Below are positions 47,862-56,008 of a DNA stretch of 64,000 nt, piece after piece. The DNA lies in assembly GCA_963840565.1 (NCBI GenBank), contig CAWIZH010000006.1, positions 310,001 through 374,000 of the forward strand, written 5' to 3'. The translations under genes were made by a program, and so were the position numbers. Positions within the stretch are counted from its first letter, which is position 1, and the number at the start of each line of letters is the position of its first letter. This DNA is from VRUE01 sp963840565 (lineage in GTDB: Bacteria > Actinomycetota > Thermoleophilia > Solirubrobacterales > 70-9). The notes under the pieces were generated by a model. That model ran no database searches. It was not told where the DNA came from and saw only the letters and a list, made by a program, of their open reading frames with translations.

Positions 47862-47948
47862 TGCCCGGGGCGGGATTCGAACCCGCAAGCCCCCCAGTGG
47901 GGCAACGCCTTTTAAGGGCGCCGCTTTTGCCAGTTTCGCCACCCGGGC
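47862..47948 (-). tRNA. tRNA-Leu (anticodon TAA)
   Basis: 87-base class II tRNA on the minus strand: acceptor GCCCGGG pairs with CCCGGGC, discriminator A; anticodon loop CTTAAAA gives TAA (reads TTA, a rare codon in this GC-rich genome); long variable arm GTTGCCCCACTGGGGGGC; T arm GCGGGTTCGAATCCCGC. CCA is not encoded. Confidence 0.95.
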
Positions 47949-47975
47949 ACGGCGATGGTAGCCAGGAACTCCTTA

Positions 47976-47981
47976 TAGGCT
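47976..47981 (+). promoter_or_regulatory. -10 box of the ThDP-enzyme gene
   Basis: TAGGCT, six bases before the ATG at 47988. On the opposite strand the same short gap must hold the tRNA-Leu promoter (TATAAG on the minus strand at 47972-47977). Confidence 0.45.
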
Positions 47982-47987
47982 CGGATT

Positions 47988-49604
47988 ATGGAGGCTCATG
48001 GAGGGCGGATCGTCGCCAGGGCGTTGAAGTCGAGGGGAGTTAGCCACCTCTTCACGCTGTCAGGGGGACACCTGTTCTCTATATACGACGGCTGCAGGGC
48101 CGAGGGAATCGAGATCGTCGACGTGCGCCACGAGCAGTCGGCGGTGTTCGCGGCCGAGGGATTTGCCAAGGCGACCCGCGGGATAGGCGTCGCCGCGCTG
48201 ACCGCTGGGCCTGGGGTGACCAACGGGATCAGCGCGATCGCCGGGGCACAGGCCAACGGCTCGCCGGTCTGCGTGCTCGGCGGGCGGGCGCCGGAGATGC
48301 GCTGGGGCTCCGGCTCGCTGCAGGAGATCGACCACCTTCCCTTCGTCTCGCCGCTGGTCAAGTCGGCGGAGACGGTGAAGGGGCCGGAGAAGATTGCGGC
48401 CCGCACGGCGGCGGCGCTCGACACTGCGTTCGCCTCGCCCTACGGGCCGACCTTCATCGACTACCCGCTCGACGTGGTCTTCACCGAGGCCGAGCTGGAG
48501 GTCCCGGCGGCGCAGGGCAGCGAGGCCCGTCCGGCCGAGGGGATCGAGGAGGCGGCGGCGTTGCTCGCCGGCGCCGAGCGCCCGGCGATCATGGCCGGCT
48601 CGCGGGCTCTACTGGGGACGGGGTGAGGAGCAGCTGCGGGCGCTGGCGGAGGCGCTCGGGATTCCCGGTCTTCCTCAATGGACTCGGCCGCGGTTGCCTG
48701 CCCGCCGACCATGAGCTCGCCTTCAGCCGCGCCCGCGGCGCCGGGCTGGGCGGCGCCGACGTGGCGCTGGTGATCGGCGTGCCGCTCGACTTCCGCCTCG
48801 GCTTCGGCGCCAGCATCGCCGAGGGGGCGAAGCTGATCCGCCTTGACGCGGCGCCAAACGAGCTGAGCGCGAACCGCGCGCCCGATCTCGACATGGTCGG
48901 CGACGTCGCCGCCAGCCTGGCCGCGATCGTCGAGGCCGCGGGGGAGGGGAGCCGGCGCACCGAGCCCTGGCTGGCCGAGCTGCGCAAGGTCGAGGCGGAG
49001 AAGCGCGCCGCCGAGCAGGAGGAGCTGAACGACTCGCGCTCGCCGCTGCATCCCGTCCGCATCTACAAAGAGCTGGGCGAAGTGCTGGAGCGCGACGCGA
49101 TCGTCGTCGGCGACGGCGGCGACTTCGTCTCCTACGCCGGCCGCTTCGTCGAGACCTTCCAGCCGGGCTGCTGGATGGACCCGGGGCCGTTCGGCTGCCT
49201 TGGCGCCGGCCCGGGCCAGGCGATCGGGGCCAAGCTCGCCCATCCCGAGCGGCAGGTCTGCCTGCTGCTCGGCGACGGCGCCTTCGGCTTCGCCGGCATG
49301 GAGTTCGACACGATGGCGCGCCACGGCCTGCCGGTCGTCGGAGTGATGGGCAACAACGGCATCTGGGCGCTCGAGCACCACCCGATGAAGTTCCTCTACG
49401 GCTACTCGGTGGCGGCCGAGCTGCGGCCCGGAAACCCGCTACGAGCAGATGGTCGAGGCGCTCGGCTGCGACGGCGTGCTCGTGCGCGAGCCGGGCGAGC
49501 TGCGGCCGGCGCTGGAGCGAGCCTTCGAGTCGGGCCGGCCGACCCTGGTCAACGTCCTCACCGATCCCGAGGTCGTCTACCCGCGCAAGTCGAACCTGGC
49601 CTGA
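47988..49604 (+). CDS. Thiamine-diphosphate-binding enzyme, acetolactate-synthase-like (two net-cancelling frameshifts)
   Basis: About 538 residues with the three-domain ThDP layout. N-terminal PYR domain: GVSHLFTLSGGHLFSIYDG, VRHEQSAVFAAEGFAKATR with the catalytic glutamate in HEQSA, TAGPGVTNGISAIAGAQANG. Middle domain: VALVIGVPLDFRLGFG. C-terminal PP domain: GPFGCLGAGPGQAIGAKLA, LLLGDGAFGFAGMEFDTMAR and VVGVMGNNGIW (the GDG-x-N-N cofactor motif). Shifts near 48605 and 49440. Candidate reactions include acetolactate synthase-like or oxalyl-CoA decarboxylase-like; no small regulatory subunit or ilvC is nearby, so a catabolic role is more likely than valine synthesis. Confidence 0.88.
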
Positions 49605-49634
49605 CGGGCCATCCGTCGGCTCGCCCCGCACAAA

Positions 49635-49664
49635 GAATCGGCCGCCATCGCTGGCGGCCGATTC
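49635..49664 (+). terminator. First hairpin after the ThDP-enzyme gene
   Basis: Perfect 12-bp stem GAATCGGCCGCC with six-base loop ATCGCT, 30 bases after the stop codon; no T-run directly behind. Confidence 0.65.
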
Positions 49665-49668
49665 AAGT

Positions 49669-49708
49669 TGGTCCCTCAGGACGGGCAGGGGTACGTCTTC
49701 AGGGACCA
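49669..49708 (+). terminator. Second, tandem hairpin
   Basis: TGGTCCCT pairs with AGGGACCA, and inside AGGACG pairs with CGTCTT (one G-T pair); followed by GTTCTTATTT. With the previous hairpin it forms a tandem terminator. Confidence 0.6.
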
Positions 49709-49997
49709 GTTCTTATTTGGTGGACTCAGACGGCGGGAGGCGCCATGATGCGGCAATCGTCCGAGCCCTGTACCGGGTCAGTTGGTAGGTATTGCCCCAC
49801 CTCTTTCCCGATGTGCGGATTATCTGCCTAGCTATCCGTTACGTCTAGTTGCGCAATTGGCAGCTACTAGTAATTCGCTGTATGAGCCTACCAAGTTTTA
49901 TGGGTTCGAGCGGCATCCTTGACCCATTTGTAGCGGCTTTGCGAAACCCGACTGTCCACCTGGGACCACGTATTTGCCCCGGATTGAGAATACGGGG
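49709..49997. other. Gene-free, AT-richer stretch
   Basis: About 290 bases of clearly lower GC than the surroundings with no convincing reading frame (a 64-codon frame at 49849 has no conserved character). It separates the ThDP-enzyme terminators from the end of the convergent phosphatase gene. A possible structured RNA inside it is listed separately. Confidence 0.5.
49782..49894 (+). ncRNA. Possible structured RNA
   Basis: Complementary ends TTGGTAGG (49782-49789) and CCTACCAA (49887-49894) close a 113-base stretch, followed by GTTTTA. Inner pairing is only partial (GCGGAT with ATCTGC). No known RNA family was recognised, and the pairing could be chance. Confidence 0.2.
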
Positions 49998-50937
49998 TTA
50001 CCCGCAATCTAGAGCCGATACAGCGGTTATTGCGGTGCCGTAGAGGATGTCGTGCTCGGAGACTTCGATCTGCTCTAGTCCAAATGCGCGCATCGTCTCG
50101 ACCAAAATGACCACTCCAGCCACGATGTTAGGCGCGCGGTCGGGGTGCAGGCCGGCGAATCTCGACCCGTTTGGACAGAGGGGCAGAGGCCAGTTGCGAG
50201 AGCAGTCGCTGGATCGTGGTCAGCGTCAGCGTATGCCCGTGTACTTGCTTGGGGTCATAGGGCTCGAGGCCGATCTCGATCGAGGCGAGCGAGGTTGGCG
50301 TGCCGGCGACGGCGATCCCGGCGGTCGCGGCTTGGGGCTGCCGGCCGTCGCGCTCTCTATAAGGGAGCGGAAGTCGGCGGCGAGGGCCTCCAGCTCGAGC
50401 GTGGCCGGCGGGTCGGAGGAGATGTGGCGCTCGCTGTGGCGGACGACGCCGGCCTGCAGCGAGGTGTGGAAGGCGACCTCCTCGCCGGTGCCGACGATCA
50501 GCTCGGTCGAGCCGCCGCCGATGTCGACGACCAGGGTCGGCTCGCTGGGCGAGTGCTCGCAGGTGGCGCCGAGGTAGGTGAGGCGCGCCTCCTCCTCGCC
50601 GTCGAGCACGCGGGCGGAGAGCGCAAAGCGCTCGCGCAGCTCGGCGACGAAGGCGCTGCCGTTGGAGGCGTCGCGGACGGCGCTGGTCGCGATCGCTTCG
50701 ACTGTCTCGACCCCGCCCTCCCGGCAGATCGCGACGTAGTCGGCGATCGCATCGCAGGCCGCCTCGATCGCCTCGGCGGAGAGCTGCCCGGAGAGGTCGA
50801 CGCCGCGGCCCAGCCTGGTCACCCGGCTCTGCCGCTCGACCTCGGACACCCGCCCCGCCGTCGACGTCGGCAATCAGCAGCCGGGTCGAGTTGGAGCCGA
50901 TGTCGATCACCGCCACCCTGTGGGAATCCCTTGCCAT
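49998..50937 (-). CDS. Ppx/GppA-family exopolyphosphatase (three frameshifts)
   Basis: About 312 residues, ASKHA-fold phosphatase acting on polyphosphate or pppGpp. VAVIDIGSNSTRLLIADVDG (phosphate-1 loop), RQSRVTRLGRGVDLSGQLS, AIATSAVRDASNGSAFV, VVDIGGGSTELIVGTGEE (second loop) and AGVVRHSERH; after shifts near 50330 and 50165 it ends APNIVAGVVILVETMRAFGL and VSEHDILYGTAI, the conserved family ending, with TAA at 49998. The remaining shift is near 50860. ATG at 50937 has a TAGAGT box nine bases upstream. The gene is interrupted but every block is present. Confidence 0.87.
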
Positions 50938-50946
50938 GCCGGCGGC

Positions 50947-50952
50947 ACTCTA
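50947..50952 (-). promoter_or_regulatory. -10 box of the Ppx/GppA gene
   Basis: TAGAGT on the minus strand, nine bases before the ATG at 50937. Confidence 0.4.
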
Positions 50953-51033
50953 GACAGCGCGCCGAGCAACCGCGCCTGCACAACGAAGAGCCCCTCCGCA
51001 AGCAGCCCTCACGTTGCTAGCATGGCCAAACGC

Positions 51034-51107
<74 letters not shown>

Positions 51108-51116
51108 TAGGTCGGA

Positions 51117-51148
51117 AACCCGCTTATCAAGCGGGTTTTCGCGTTTTT
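51117..51148 (+). terminator. Intrinsic terminator of the initiator tRNA
   Basis: Perfect 9-bp stem AACCCGCTT / AAGCGGGTT with loop ATC, running into TTCGCGTTTTT. The best rho-independent terminator in the window. Confidence 0.85.
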
Positions 51149-51218
51149 GGGAGATCTCAAAATCGGCCAAAAAACGGTGCACACGGAGCCGATGTCTGCG
51201 GGGCAAGCCGCCCTCCTG

Positions 51219-51686
51219 TTAGGGCAGGCGCCAGCCGCCGAAGCCGCCCTCGGGGTCGAGAGGCGCGGGTTCGGCGCCGGTGGCAGCAGCGAAGACCGCG
51301 GGCTCGACGAGCCGGATCGTGGCCGCGGCCGGGACTGGGCCGATGGTGACGACGGTCAGTTCTCCCCGGCTGAAGGTGCCGGGCACGGCGTGGTCGGGCG
51401 GGACGACGGCCTCGAGCGGCGGCCAATCCCCGGCCCGGACTGTGAGCCTCACCGGGCGCCCGCGGCCAACAGCCTCGAAGCCGAGCCAGACGGACTCGCC
51501 GGGGAAGAGCGCCGCTAGCGCTTCGCCCTCGCCGGTGAGGGCGGTCGGCGCGAGCCCGTAGGAACGGACCCGGGCCTCGTCGCTGTCGGCGGGCTCGCCG
51601 GCGGCCAACGTCCGCTCCAGGTAGATGAAAACCGTGCCCGCCAGCAGGATGCGGCCATGGTCGAGCTCGAGCCCGGGAGTTGCCAC
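51219..51686 (-). CDS. Unknown beta-rich protein, fourth gene of the protease operon
   Basis: A 155-residue protein without signal peptide or membrane segment. It is rich in short hydrophobic strands: HGRILLAGTVFIYLERTLAA, ESVWLGFEAVGRGRPVRLTV, ELTVVTIGPVPAAATIRLVE. This points to a beta-sandwich. No family recognised. The GTG start at 51686 directly follows the stop codon of the 481-residue gene upstream, so its translation is coupled. Ends 70 bases from the initiator tRNA terminator. GC and codon use match neighbours, and no frameshift is present. Confidence 0.6.
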   Translation of the reverse strand: MATPGLELDHGRILLAGTVFIYLERTLAAGEPADSDEARVRSYGLAPTALTGEGEALAALFPGESVWLGFEAVGRGRPVRLTVRAGDWPPLEAVVPPDHAVPGTFSRGELTVVTIGPVPAAATIRLVEPAVFAAATGAEPAPLDPEGGFGGWRLP

Positions 51687-53132
51687 CTACGCGGGCTCGG
51701 GCCGCGGCGACCCGCCGGCCGGATCCTCGGGGCCGAAGAGGTCGTCGATCACGGACCGGGGCACCATCAATTCGCGGCCGAGCCGCACCCGGGGATCCTC
51801 CGGCCCATCGTTCAACAGCGAGAAGACCGCTCCCGCGGGCAACTGGAGAGGCTCGGGGGGCGGTCCCGCGGCAGCCAGCGATTTCGCGATCTGCTCTTCC
51901 CACTGGCCGACGATTCCCGCCTGATCCTCGGCCGGCGCCCAGATGAAGAACGGGCGCGCCGGCAGTGCGCCGAGGGTTCGCCGCCAGACCTCGGGCGGAA
52001 CCAGCTCCGTGTCCGTGTTGCTTGCCTTGAGCAGGAGCTGCCAGCTCCTCCACAGCAGCGGCGGGGCGGTCAGCCGGACCGGCGGCCACTGGTGGCTGGA
52101 CCTGGTCGCGAGCGCTACCACGTCGGGGTGATGGCCCCCCAGCTGCTGGCGCAGCCTGGCGATCACCCGATCGAACTGCACCTGGTCGAACTGGACCGGC
52201 ACCCCCGGCTTCGCCGTCGAGCCCGGCCGGAGCCCCTCGTCATCCTGGCTGCGCAGCGCCTCGTCGGCGATCAGCATCAGGTGGGCGCCGAGCAGTTCCA
52301 GCATCGGGTTCTCGAAATCGTCGAACAACGATTTGGCGAACAGCTCCGTCGCGACTTTGCGCTCTTCGGCGAGCGCAACGCGGGCTTCTTCGACGACGGC
52401 CAGCCGCGGGTCGGCCGGGTCGAAGCGGTCGCGCGAGAGCAGCACGCTGACGTTGTGGCGGCGGCCCCCGGCGGCGCCGAGCTCCTCCTCGACGAGGAAG
52501 ACCTGAGTCTGCCAGTCCGCGACCGCGTGGATGGCCTGCTCGGCGGCGATCCCGGAGCTGTCGGACCAGCGCAGGAAGTACGGGCCGGGATCGACCGCGA
52601 GCAGCGCGCCGGCGGCCGGGTCGCGGTCCGCGGTCGGCGCTTTCAGCTCGAGCAGGTCAGCAACCACCCTGCCGTCCGGGTAGTGCAGGGAGAGGCCGGT
52701 CAGCTCGGCCGTGGTGCCGTCGCCGGCGTCGGCGGCGCTCCAGCGTCTCGTCATCAGGAAGATTTCCGCGCCCTTGCCGGCGGCGACGTCGACGCTCAGG
52801 CTTTCGTCGGCCGCCAGCTCCCCCTGGAAGTCGTGGGAGAACGCGGTGCCGAGGATCGGGGCCGGGCTCGCCAGCTCGACGCGAGCGGAGAGGTCGACCG
52901 CCTCGGCGCCGGTCATCTCCCGGTTGACGAGCACCAGCTCCTCGACCGTGGTTGCGCCGAGGTGGGCCTTGACTTTGTAGACGCCGGGAGCCACCTCCGC
53001 CTGCAGCGAGCCGACGCCGCGCCCGACGAGCCGGAAGCTGTGGTCGACGAGGAAGACCTCCGCCAGCGCCCGTTGGGTGACGATCTCGATCGCCACCGGC
53101 GTCTCGTCGGGGAAGGGGGTCGGCTCGCTCAC
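51687..53132 (-). CDS. Unknown multidomain protein of the protease operon
   Basis: A 481-residue cytoplasmic-looking protein. The N-terminal 80 residues form a beta-sandwich-like unit (PVAIEIVTQRALAEVFLVDH, then LQAEVAPGVYKVKAHLGATT) whose pattern resembles the C-terminal tail of the caspase-like protein upstream. A second beta-rich part (about 90-235) contains GKGAEIFLMTRRW and GPYFLRWSDSSGIAAEQ; the rest is helical (ARVALAEERKVATELFAKSL, LLGAHLMLIADEAL) and ends with a domain including LPARPFFIWAPAEDQAGIVG. No known family recognised. It may be the substrate, scaffold or sensor of the adjacent proteases. The GTG start overlaps the caspase stop (GTGA). Confidence 0.65.
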   Translation of the reverse strand: MSEPTPFPDETPVAIEIVTQRALAEVFLVDHSFRLVGRGVGSLQAEVAPGVYKVKAHLGATTVEELVLVNREMTGAEAVDLSARVELASPAPILGTAFSHDFQGELAADESLSVDVAAGKGAEIFLMTRRWSAADAGDGTTAELTGLSLHYPDGRVVADLLELKAPTADRDPAAGALLAVDPGPYFLRWSDSSGIAAEQAIHAVADWQTQVFLVEEELGAAGGRRHNVSVLLSRDRFDPADPRLAVVEEARVALAEERKVATELFAKSLFDDFENPMLELLGAHLMLIADEALRSQDDEGLRPGSTAKPGVPVQFDQVQFDRVIARLRQQLGGHHPDVVALATRSSHQWPPVRLTAPPLLWRSWQLLLKASNTDTELVPPEVWRRTLGALPARPFFIWAPAEDQAGIVGQWEEQIAKSLAAAGPPPEPLQLPAGAVFSLLNDGPEDPRVRLGRELMVPRSVIDDLFGPEDPAGGSPRPEPA

Positions 53133-54163
53133 CGCTCGTCCCCTTCCGGCACGCCGCTGACCGTGAAGAGTTGGGTGTGGCCGGTGTCGCCGACGTGGGC
53201 GACGTAGGACCCGGCCTCCAGTGAGACCGTCCACTCGTTTCCGGTCAGCACAGTCGCCACGACCGCGCCGGAGCAGTCGAAGCTGACGGTGGCCAGCTTG
53301 CCGATGCACTCGTCGGGGAACTCCAGGGTAATGTCGAAGGTCGCGCGCGCCCGCGGGGGGCCGAACTCGATTGGGTCGGTGGTGCCGAAGGCGGGCTCCT
53401 TGGCGACGTCGCGGACGGCGAGCTGGTCCGGGCGCAGGAACGTCTTCATATTGTTGTGCAGGTAGTCCCGCAGGGCGCCGCCGCTTTGGTCGGTGGCGGC
53501 CCCTTCGAGGCCCTGCAACAGCGCGTAGGTGAAGGTGCCGTGCCATTTCTTGTCCGGCATTTCGCTCTCCACCGCCCGCTCGTCGAAGGCGGCCCCGAAG
53601 GCGTAGAAGCGGGTCGGGTTGGGCAGCCCGCCCCGGCCCTGGAAGGGCAGGCTGCAGGGCTTGACCACCGCGTTTCTGGCGACGGTCGCACAGCAGTCGA
53701 CCCAGAGCACGTGTTCCTTGAAGCGGGCGGCGGTGAACAGCCACTCGACCCAGCTCGTGACCAGGACGTGGAGCGGGTCGCCCTCGGTCGCCTCGGCGGT
53801 GATCAGCGCCGTCTCGTCGACCCTGGTCGCGAACCCGTGGCCGCTGACGTAGACGTAGAGCCGTCGTCCGGCGTAGCGTTCTTCGAGCGCGTTAGGAAGT
53901 TCCGTCAGCTCCCGCAGCTTCTGCTCGACGCCAGGTTCGTTCGGCTCCGGGCTCCCATCTGCGAACGGGTCCGGGAATTCGGCCGAGCGGATTTCCCTGA
54001 CGTTGGCGGCGGGAAGGCCACCACCGTCCGGCTCCTTCAGCCAGGCGGCGACGGCCTCGACGTCGTTGTCGGGCCCGTGGAGATCGGTGATCCACCTGGA
54101 TGCGACCCCCGCCTCCCCATAGCGGCCGATGCCGATCACCACCGCGTGGTCGTCCGGGTTCAT
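53129..54163 (-). CDS. Caspase-like (peptidase C14) protease
   Basis: A 344-residue protein. Residues 1-235 form a caspase/metacaspase fold: MNPDDHAVVIGIGRYGEAGV (first strand), LHGPDNDVEAVAAWLKEPDG, the catalytic histidine in RLYVYVSGHGFATR, and the catalytic cysteine in HVLWVDCCATVA (D-C-C). YAFGAAFDERAVE and GTFTYALLQGLEG are typical of the p10-like part. The C-terminal 85 residues are a separate beta-sandwich (ATFDITLEFPDECIGKLATV, then WTVSLEAGSYVAHVGDTGH). No membrane anchor. It overlaps the metalloprotease gene upstream (ATGA) and the unknown gene downstream (GTGA). Bacterial caspases usually cut after Arg/Lys or Asp and often act in cell death or defence. Confidence 0.88.
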   Translation of the reverse strand: MNPDDHAVVIGIGRYGEAGVASRWITDLHGPDNDVEAVAAWLKEPDGGGLPAANVREIRSAEFPDPFADGSPEPNEPGVEQKLRELTELPNALEERYAGRRLYVYVSGHGFATRVDETALITAEATEGDPLHVLVTSWVEWLFTAARFKEHVLWVDCCATVARNAVVKPCSLPFQGRGGLPNPTRFYAFGAAFDERAVESEMPDKKWHGTFTYALLQGLEGAATDQSGGALRDYLHNNMKTFLRPDQLAVRDVAKEPAFGTTDPIEFGPPRARATFDITLEFPDECIGKLATVSFDCSGAVVATVLTGNEWTVSLEAGSYVAHVGDTGHTQLFTVSGVPEGDER

Positions 54164-54849
54164 TCCTTTGGGTACGTTTCCTTGATGAAGGCGATGTCGT
54201 GTTCGGACAGCTCGCCGTTGAGCCCGGCCGAGAACCCGTCCAAGGTCCAGGCTTTCGGGATCGGGTACATCATGATCGAGAGCGGGTCGACCGCCGTCGC
54301 CGTGACCTCGTTTTGGGGGTAATGGTCGAGGATGTTGTGGCGGGTCGCTTCTTCGTCCCATTCGTTCGGCGGCTTGGCGCACTCGGCGAGCACCGCCGGC
54401 TCGTTCCATTTGATCCCGCCGCTGGGGTTCTGATGCTCGTGGATCAGGCCGAGCGCGTGGCCGAACTCGTGGAGGACGACGCGGCGCACCTCTGCCTCCT
54501 CGGACTCCGTGGTCAGCCAGCCATAGTTCATCGTCGATTTCTCTTCCGGAATCTTCCGGCAGATCGTGCCTAGGTAGGACCAGGATCCGTCGCCCTGGAC
54601 GAAGGCGATGCGGATGTCGGCGGGGCCGGACTCGACGAAGTTGATCTGGAGGTTGGCCATCCCCGGAGCGACCCACTCGAGTGCGACTTTCCTCACCCGA
54701 TCCTGCAGCGAGGGGTCGCCTTCGAGGAAGGTCGCCGTTATCACTTCGCCGCTCGGCCATTTCGCTTCGTTGAGCAGTGCCGCGCGGTCGTTGGAGTCCT
54801 GCAGCGCCTCGCTGATGCAGATGCAGTAATGGCTCTCGTTCTCTGACAC
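54160..54849 (-). CDS. Zinc metalloprotease of the astacin/matrixin (metzincin) group
   Basis: A 229-residue protein, first gene of the operon. The zinc site is VVLHEFGHALGLIHEHQNPS, the full metzincin HExxHxxGxxH; a Met-turn follows at PLSIMMYPIP. Upstream, PADIRIAFVQGDGSWSYLGT and TMNYGWLT fit M12/M10-type zinc peptidases. The N-terminus (SENESHYCICISEALQD) has no signal peptide, unlike most secreted relatives, so it probably works inside the cell; the two cysteines near the start might gate the zinc. GTG at 54849 has GGAGGAA seven to thirteen bases upstream. Its stop overlaps the caspase start. Confidence 0.88.
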   Translation of the reverse strand: MSENESHYCICISEALQDSNDRAALLNEAKWPSGEVITATFLEGDPSLQDRVRKVALEWVAPGMANLQINFVESGPADIRIAFVQGDGSWSYLGTICRKIPEEKSTMNYGWLTTESEEAEVRRVVLHEFGHALGLIHEHQNPSGGIKWNEPAVLAECAKPPNEWDEEATRHNILDHYPQNEVTATAVDPLSIMMYPIPKAWTLDGFSAGLNGELSEHDIAFIKETYPKE

Positions 54850-55137
54850 TTTTCTTCCTCCGGTTTGCAATTCCTGACCGGGCGAAGCTAACACAGATCA
54901 CTCACTCTGAGAGAGGGTGTCAAAGGAACCTGTTTGTACTGTCGCATCCCTCCGCGGCGGCGGCGGACAGGGACTGAGGACATCGGCGCGATACGGCTCA
55001 TAGGCGCGGGCATTCGCCCCACCGTCATGTCATCGGTCTGCTGTTTGAGTCACCGCCGTAGAAAATATGTACCGGTGATGCTTCCAGTGAGTCGACGCAC
55101 ATCTGACGTTCACCTCCTTCGCCCAGTTGCTGCTAAC
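54850..55137. other. Divergent intergenic region, no gene seen
   Basis: About 290 bases between the minus-strand protease operon and the ArsR-type cassette. It must contain promoters for both directions. No reading frame, hairpin with T-tract or repeat was found. Confidence 0.5.
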
Positions 55138-55157
55138 TTACAACCAGATGGTTGTAA
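55138..55157. promoter_or_regulatory. Operator of the ArsR-SRPBCC cassette
   Basis: TTACAACC-AGAT-GGTTGTAA, a perfect 8-bp palindrome overlapping the ATG at 55148. The form A-C-A-A-C-C-N4-G-G-T-T-G-T is the known type of site for ArsR regulators paired with SRPBCC genes. Binding here would block initiation, giving autorepression. Confidence 0.75.
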
Positions 55158-55522
55158 ATAAGCCACCCAGTCGCGATGACCAGAAGGCCGCCGACCTGCT
55201 GTTCGGGGCGCTGGCCGATCCGACTCGCCGCGACATCTTCCGCCGTGCCCACGAGGGCCGGTTCTCGGTCTCGGCCCTGGCCCGCGAGTACCCGATCAGC
55301 GTGGCGGCGGTGCAGAAGCACGTCGCCGTGCTGGAGCGGGCCGAACTGGTGAGCAAGCACCGGGTCGGTCGCGAGTCGATCGTCCGCGCCGAGACCGAAG
55401 CCCTCGCACGCGCCCACGCTGCGCTCGACCGCCTGGAGGCGGTCTGGCGCGACCGGGTCGAGCGGATGGACCAGATCCTCGAAACCGACAAAGGAGACAG
55501 CCGATGCCCGTCACCGCAGTGA
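55148..55522 (+). CDS. ArsR-family winged-helix repressor
   Basis: A 124-residue DNA-binding protein. LLFGALADPTRRDIFRRAHE is the ArsR entry motif, FSVSALAREYPISVAAVQKH with VAVLERAELVSKHRVGRESI the HTH and wing. No metal-binding cysteines, so it is of the organic-ligand or ligand-free type usually paired with an SRPBCC protein. The start codon lies in the loop of its own palindrome. Overlaps the SRPBCC gene by 19 bases. Confidence 0.9.
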   Translation: MVVNKPPSRDDQKAADLLFGALADPTRRDIFRRAHEGRFSVSALAREYPISVAAVQKHVAVLERAELVSKHRVGRESIVRAETEALARAHAALDRLEAVWRDRVERMDQILETDKGDSRCPSPQ

Positions 55523-55995
55523 ACAAAGACTTCGACGCCCTGACCATGACGATCACCGCCGAGCTCGCCGCCGGCGCCGACCGGGTCTGGGAGCTGTGGT
55601 CGGACCCGCGGCAGCTGGAGCGCTGGTGGGGGCCGCCGTCCCATCCGGCGACCTTCGTCGACCACGACCTCTCGCCCGGCGGGCGCACCACCTACTTCAT
55701 GACCGGGCCAGAGGGCGAGAAGTTCCACGGCCGCTGGCGGATAGAGGAGATCGAGCCACCCAAGCTGCTGCGCTTCGCGGACGACGACACCGACGACGAG
55801 GGAACGCCGAACGACGGGGGTCCGGCGGAGATGACCGTGACGATCGCCGAGGTCGACGGCACTACGACGATGTCGATCGAGTCTCGCTTCCCCGATCGCG
55901 AGGCGTTGGAGCGGGCGATCGAGATGCGGATGGAGGAGGGCATGACCGAAGCGCTCGGCCAGATCGACGGGCTCCTCGCGGGCGCCGGAGGGTAA
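55504..55995 (+). CDS. SRPBCC (AHSA1/START-like) protein
   Basis: A 163-residue protein with the AHSA1 fold: ITAELAAGADRVWELWSDPR then QLERWWGPPSHPATFVDHDL (the W-W-G-P signature), GEKFHGRWRIEEIEPPKLLR, and a C-terminal helix ALERAIEMRMEEGMTEALGQ. Members bind hydrophobic ligands. ATG at 55504 has AAAGGAGA upstream. Regulated with ArsR above; ligand unknown. Confidence 0.88.
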   Translation: MPVTAVNKDFDALTMTITAELAAGADRVWELWSDPRQLERWWGPPSHPATFVDHDLSPGGRTTYFMTGPEGEKFHGRWRIEEIEPPKLLRFADDDTDDEGTPNDGGPAEMTVTIAEVDGTTTMSIESRFPDREALERAIEMRMEEGMTEALGQIDGLLAGAGG

Positions 55996-56008
55996 GCGCC
56001 CGAGCACG

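Noticed and set aside
49849..50043. 64-codon plus-strand frame
   Set aside because: No ribosome-binding site or conserved character, and it overlaps the real C-terminus of the Ppx/GppA gene.
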